The notes beneath the pieces are model-generated. The model searched no databases and was not told where the DNA came from. It saw only the letters and a program-made list of their open reading frames with translations. 64,000 nucleotides of DNA. Origin: Fragilariopsis cylindrus CCMP1102 (lineage: Eukaryota; Bacillariophyta; Bacillariophyceae; Bacillariales; Bacillariaceae). The stretch's first letter is position 1. Every line of letters begins with the position of its first letter. The position numbers were made by a program, and so were the translations under genes. Positions 60,594-64,000 of this stretch are shown here, one piece after another. The stretch lies in the NCBI GenBank assembly GCA_900095095.1, contig FMBT01000373.1:1-64000 (forward strand), in the 5' to 3' direction.

Positions 60594-62933
60594 ATGGTCC
60601 TAGCCGAATTAGGTGGTAAGCTTCGTGATTCACTTCGCAAGTTACATACACGATCTGGTCGAGTGACAACCACACAACTTAATTCGGTATTATCCGATGT
60701 TGCTCGTGCATTAATCGAATCGGATGTGAGTGTGAAATTGGTAATGACATTACGTGACAACGTCAAACAAAAAGTGGAACGATTAATTGAAGAAGATGAT
60801 GACGACAATGATGACGATAATGATAATGATGCAAAAAAGGAACAACGTGCAAGTAATGTATCCAAGATGGTTCAGAAGGCTGTCGTGGATGAGCTCACTT
60901 CTCTATTAGAACCTGCTCGTAAACCCCACACGATGAAACGCGGCAAACCAAATGTGATATTATTTGTTGGACTACAAGGTGCTGGAAAAACTACCACAAT
61001 TGCAAAGTATGCTAATTACTACCAAAAACGGGGTTGGAAGACGGTACGTTAAGTTTTAAGCTATTTTTTAATTTGTTTGTTTGTTTAAGGATTGTCGTGG
61101 AATTATTTTCATTTTCTTCACGAACGAAATAATACTTGTTTAGAATTCTTTCTTTAACTACGTTACAATAATCTCATCTATCGATTGCTTTTACCCTTCT
61201 TCTGTACATCATCACTTTACTTGCCATACACACACACAAATTAAATATGACAGGCCATGGTCTGTGCTGATACATTCAGAGCTGGTGCTTTCGATCAATT
61301 GAAACAAAATGCTACTAAGTTACGTGTTCCATTTTATGGCTCGTACACACAAGCAGATCCGGTAGCAATTGCAGAAGAGGGTGTTGATCAATTTATTAAG
61401 GAACATTATGAGGTTATCATCGTTGATACGTCCGGTCGACATCGTCAGGAGGCAGGATTACTAGAAGAAATGCAAGAAATATCTGCTGCTGTTGATCCTG
61501 ATAATGTTATTCTTGTTATGGATGCAACACAGGGTCAATCGTTATACGATCAAGCATTGGCATTTTCAAACGCTGTAGATGTTGGTAGTGTTGTTATCAC
61601 TAAATTGGATGGACATGCGAAAGGTGGTGGTGCGTTATCTGCGGTCGCAGCTACAGAATCTCCAATTGTCTTTTTAGGTAGTGGAGAACACTTTGATGAT
61701 TTAGAGCCCTTCAATGCACAATCCTTCGTTTCGAAATTACTAGGCTTAGGTGACGTTCGTGGTCTGATGGAGGCCATGAACGGTGCGGGTCCCGACGGGA
61801 AAACACACGAGGAACTAATGGAGAAAATGAGCAAGGGAGAATTTACTCTTCGAGATATGTACAGTCAATTCCAACGTGTGATGAATATGGGACCACTTAA
61901 TAAGGTAATGGGTATGGTTCCTGGTATGCCAGAGTACTTGGTACCAAAAGGTGGTGACGATAATTCGAATACGCGTCTTAAAAAGTTTCTGTACATGATG
62001 GATAGTATGACCGACAAGGAACTGGATGGAAAGGTCGACTTTTCTGATCACGATGATGCTCCAATTCAATCACGTATCCGTAGAATTGCAGCAGGATCTG
62101 GTACCCACCCCAAGGAGGTACAGATGTTATTGCAAGTCCATAAACAGTTCGAAGGGATGGTTAACAAAATGGGTAAATCTGGTATGATGGGCAAACAGGC
62201 GCAGGCACAACAACAGCAGATGGTCGCACAAATGAGAAAAAATCCTAACTTTATCAATCAACGGTTGAATCAAATGGATCCTAAAATGTTGGCACAAATG
62301 GGTGGACGAGAACAAGTCAAACAACAAATGGAAGCCATGGCGTAAGTTAATTGAATATGTCTATTTCTTTCTTTCGTACCTTAGTAGATAAATACCGAAG
62401 ATTTTTGCTATGGTAGACTAAGAGGTATTCTTACACATATATACTTTTTAATCAAAAAATTTCCTTTAATTTTGCAGTAAGGGAGGCGGCGCAGGAGGTA
62501 TGGGTGGTGGAATGCCTGGTATGGGCGGCATGCCTGGTATGGGTATGCCAGGAATGGGAGGTGGAATGCCTGGAATGGGTGGAGGAATGCCAGGAATGGG
62601 TGGAGGAGGAGGGATGCCAGACATGGCAGGTAAGGTCTATTACTATCATTTTTCTTCTCCTTGAACGGAAATTCTTAGAACATTGGAAGCAAATTTTGAT
62701 ATTGGGTCAGATCTCGTATTCACTTGTTCGTCATTTTCAATTGTTCTAACTTCGATTTCTTATTATATTATGTGTGCGTTTGATTTTCATATTTAGCCAT
62801 GATGAAACAGATGGGTGGTATGGGCGGTATGGGCGGTGGAGGAGGGCAAGAGCAGATGCCTGATATGGCTACGCTTATGAAGATGGCACAAAGTATGGGT
62901 GGTATGGGTGGTATGGGTGGACCACAAAGATAG
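60594..62933 (+). CDS. SRP54: SRP54, GTPase subunit of the signal recognition particle, four exons
   Basis: Cytosolic SRP GTPase that binds signal sequences and directs ribosomes to the ER. Exons: 60594-61043, 61254-62341, 62478-62629 and 62797-62933, with GTACGT, GTAAGT and GTAAGG donors. N domain: MVLAELGGKLRDSLRKLHTR. G domain: VGLQGAGKTTTIAKYA (G1), VCADTFRAGAFDQLKQNA (G2), VDTSGRHRQEAGLLEEM (G3), TKLDGHAKGGG (G4) and GSGEHFDDLEPF (G5). The M domain follows, with FTLRDMYSQFQRVMNMGPLN and IRRIAAGSGTHPKEVQ, and a tail of GMGGGMPGMGG-type repeats over exons 3 and 4. An acidic Asp/Asn insert sits in the N domain (60798-60840). Intact, with the eukaryotic cytosolic type of sequence. Confidence 0.95.
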
Positions 62934-63511
62934 ATCTCGTGGAGCAAGGAGGTATTTGATTTGTCTATACCTTCTCAGGCCACATTAATAACAACATAAA
63001 ATTGATCCAATACAAGCAGCTTAATGCCTACAAAATGATCAATATTATGATATATTATTTCTTGCTTGTACCTACATGTATATTATCTCATTATATTTAT
63101 GCTAAGTGATAATCTATATCATATGGATTTAGAGGCAAATGAGAATTTTTCAAATAATCTGTGATATGAATGATGACGATGACGGTGATTTCTGGTCTTG
63201 ATAATAAATATGATATTATCGTGACATCTAAATTCAATTAAAGATCTTTGGGCACGCCACCGCCGCCCCTCAGGACCATGTTCACCCTGGCGTCTTTCAG
63301 CGAATTAAAATTGCTTTCTGTGTATCATGGCTTATTTCAATTGTTGTTTTGTGTGATTTCTAGATCTCCGTTCATACGTGGATAAAATTTCATACGAAAA
63401 ATTTAAAATCGCACCCCAAATAACAACAGCAACAGCAACAGCAACAACAACACAAACATTCGATCGGCGATCGACTTTTATATTCAATGGAATACATGCA
63501 GCGCAATAGCA

Positions 63512-64000
63512 ATGATAACAGATCCCAACGACGAAACGGCGGATTTGCAACGAGAAGAAGTACAGGCATTGGAAGCTATATTTCCTGATGCGCTCGAACT
63601 TCAATCTGGTCGTGATGAAGAGAGTTTCGATTTCCCCATCGTATATCGTATCAAACTAAACGAAATGGAAAATAATGATTACAACGATGGTACTGGTGAA
63701 AGTTGTTGTGGGAATGGCGGTACCACGAATTGGCCAAAGCATCCTTTGTCGATTGAAATCCAATATCCTGTTAATTATCCCTCGGAGGACGATCACGACG
63801 AAACAGAAAATGAGGAAGAAATCGTTGCTACCACCACTACCGTTCCACAGTTTGATTTATTGCACAAAAACACCGTTATCGACTTCCCATCAAAAATATC
63901 TGAAAAGTTATTGAAACTTCTTCATGACACGGCCATAAACGAACGAGGAATGCCATGTATCTTTTCTTGTCTCTACGCCGCTCGTGATTTTCTAGATGGA
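63512..64000 (+). CDS. RWD-domain protein, N-terminal part (runs off the window)
   Basis: An ATG at 63512 opens a frame that stays open to the window end (163 codons). REEVQALEAIFPDALELQ is the usual start of an RWD domain (compare E-x-EAL-x-SI). Then come FPIVYRIKLNE, HPLSIEIQYPVNYPSE (RWD YPxxYPxxxP-like), and FPSKISEKLLKLL with GMPCIFSCLYAARDFL, the helical end of the fold. RWD domains mediate protein contacts in GCN2, GIR2/RWDD1, IMPACT and RNF14/RNF25-type E3 ligases. The missing C-terminus decides which. An acidic insert at about 63785-63830 is low complexity. Confidence 0.72.
   Translation, partial: MITDPNDETADLQREEVQALEAIFPDALELQSGRDEESFDFPIVYRIKLNEMENNDYNDGTGESCCGNGGTTNWPKHPLSIEIQYPVNYPSEDDHDETENEEEIVATTTTVPQFDLLHKNTVIDFPSKISEKLLKLLHDTAINERGMPCIFSCLYAARDFLDG

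Overview
This is nuclear DNA of a unicellular photosynthetic stramenopile, most likely a diatom. The evidence: an AT-rich genome; short spliceosomal introns; proteins crowded with Asn/Asp/Ser/Thr runs; a CVHCG/HWVKSA domain that I remember mainly from diatom proteins; and two proteins whose N-termini look like diatom plastid presequences (hydrophobic signal followed by an ATAF or RAFA motif). No tRNA, rRNA, CRISPR array or prokaryotic operon was seen.

Layout. 1-17 kb: a GT8-type glycosyltransferase, a cytochrome b561, a TMEM144-like transporter, cytochrome c, a WDR76/CMR1 homologue, a PAS-like protein and a CCCH zinc-finger protein. 17-28 kb: a long gene-poor stretch, a diatom-type Cys-domain protein, a thioredoxin-UBA-C2H2-PUB protein and IMP4. 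28-36 kb: a divergent pair (GSTCD-like methyltransferase and M3 oligopeptidase), both with plastid-like presequences, then a Lys/Ser-rich protein. 38-49 kb: a MATE transporter fused to six LGY repeats, an EF-hand CorA channel and a PIF1-type helicase. 49.0-56.6 kb: a large DNA transposon candidate. 56.7-64 kb: a CAAX-protease-like protein, a hypothetical protein, SRP54 and the start of an RWD protein.

The most unusual part is 49028-56621. It is bounded by inverted repeats with subterminal palindromes. It carries an apparently intact three-exon gene for a transposase-like protein of about 1,258 residues. That protein has piggyBac-like DDE features, an SAP-like motif, a possible PDDEXK/YqaJ-like nuclease segment and a Cys/His-rich C-terminus. 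Two small divergent ORFs share a mirrored leader, and a 33-bp satellite is present in two almost identical copies, one inside the transposase intron.

Two other points matter to a user. The oligopeptidase gene holds two nearly identical 125-bp introns on either side of an 18-nt exon, a probable recent intron duplication. At least five host genes are each broken by what looks like one missing base in a homopolymer, so reading frames here should be treated as needing sequence correction before any gene is called a pseudogene.
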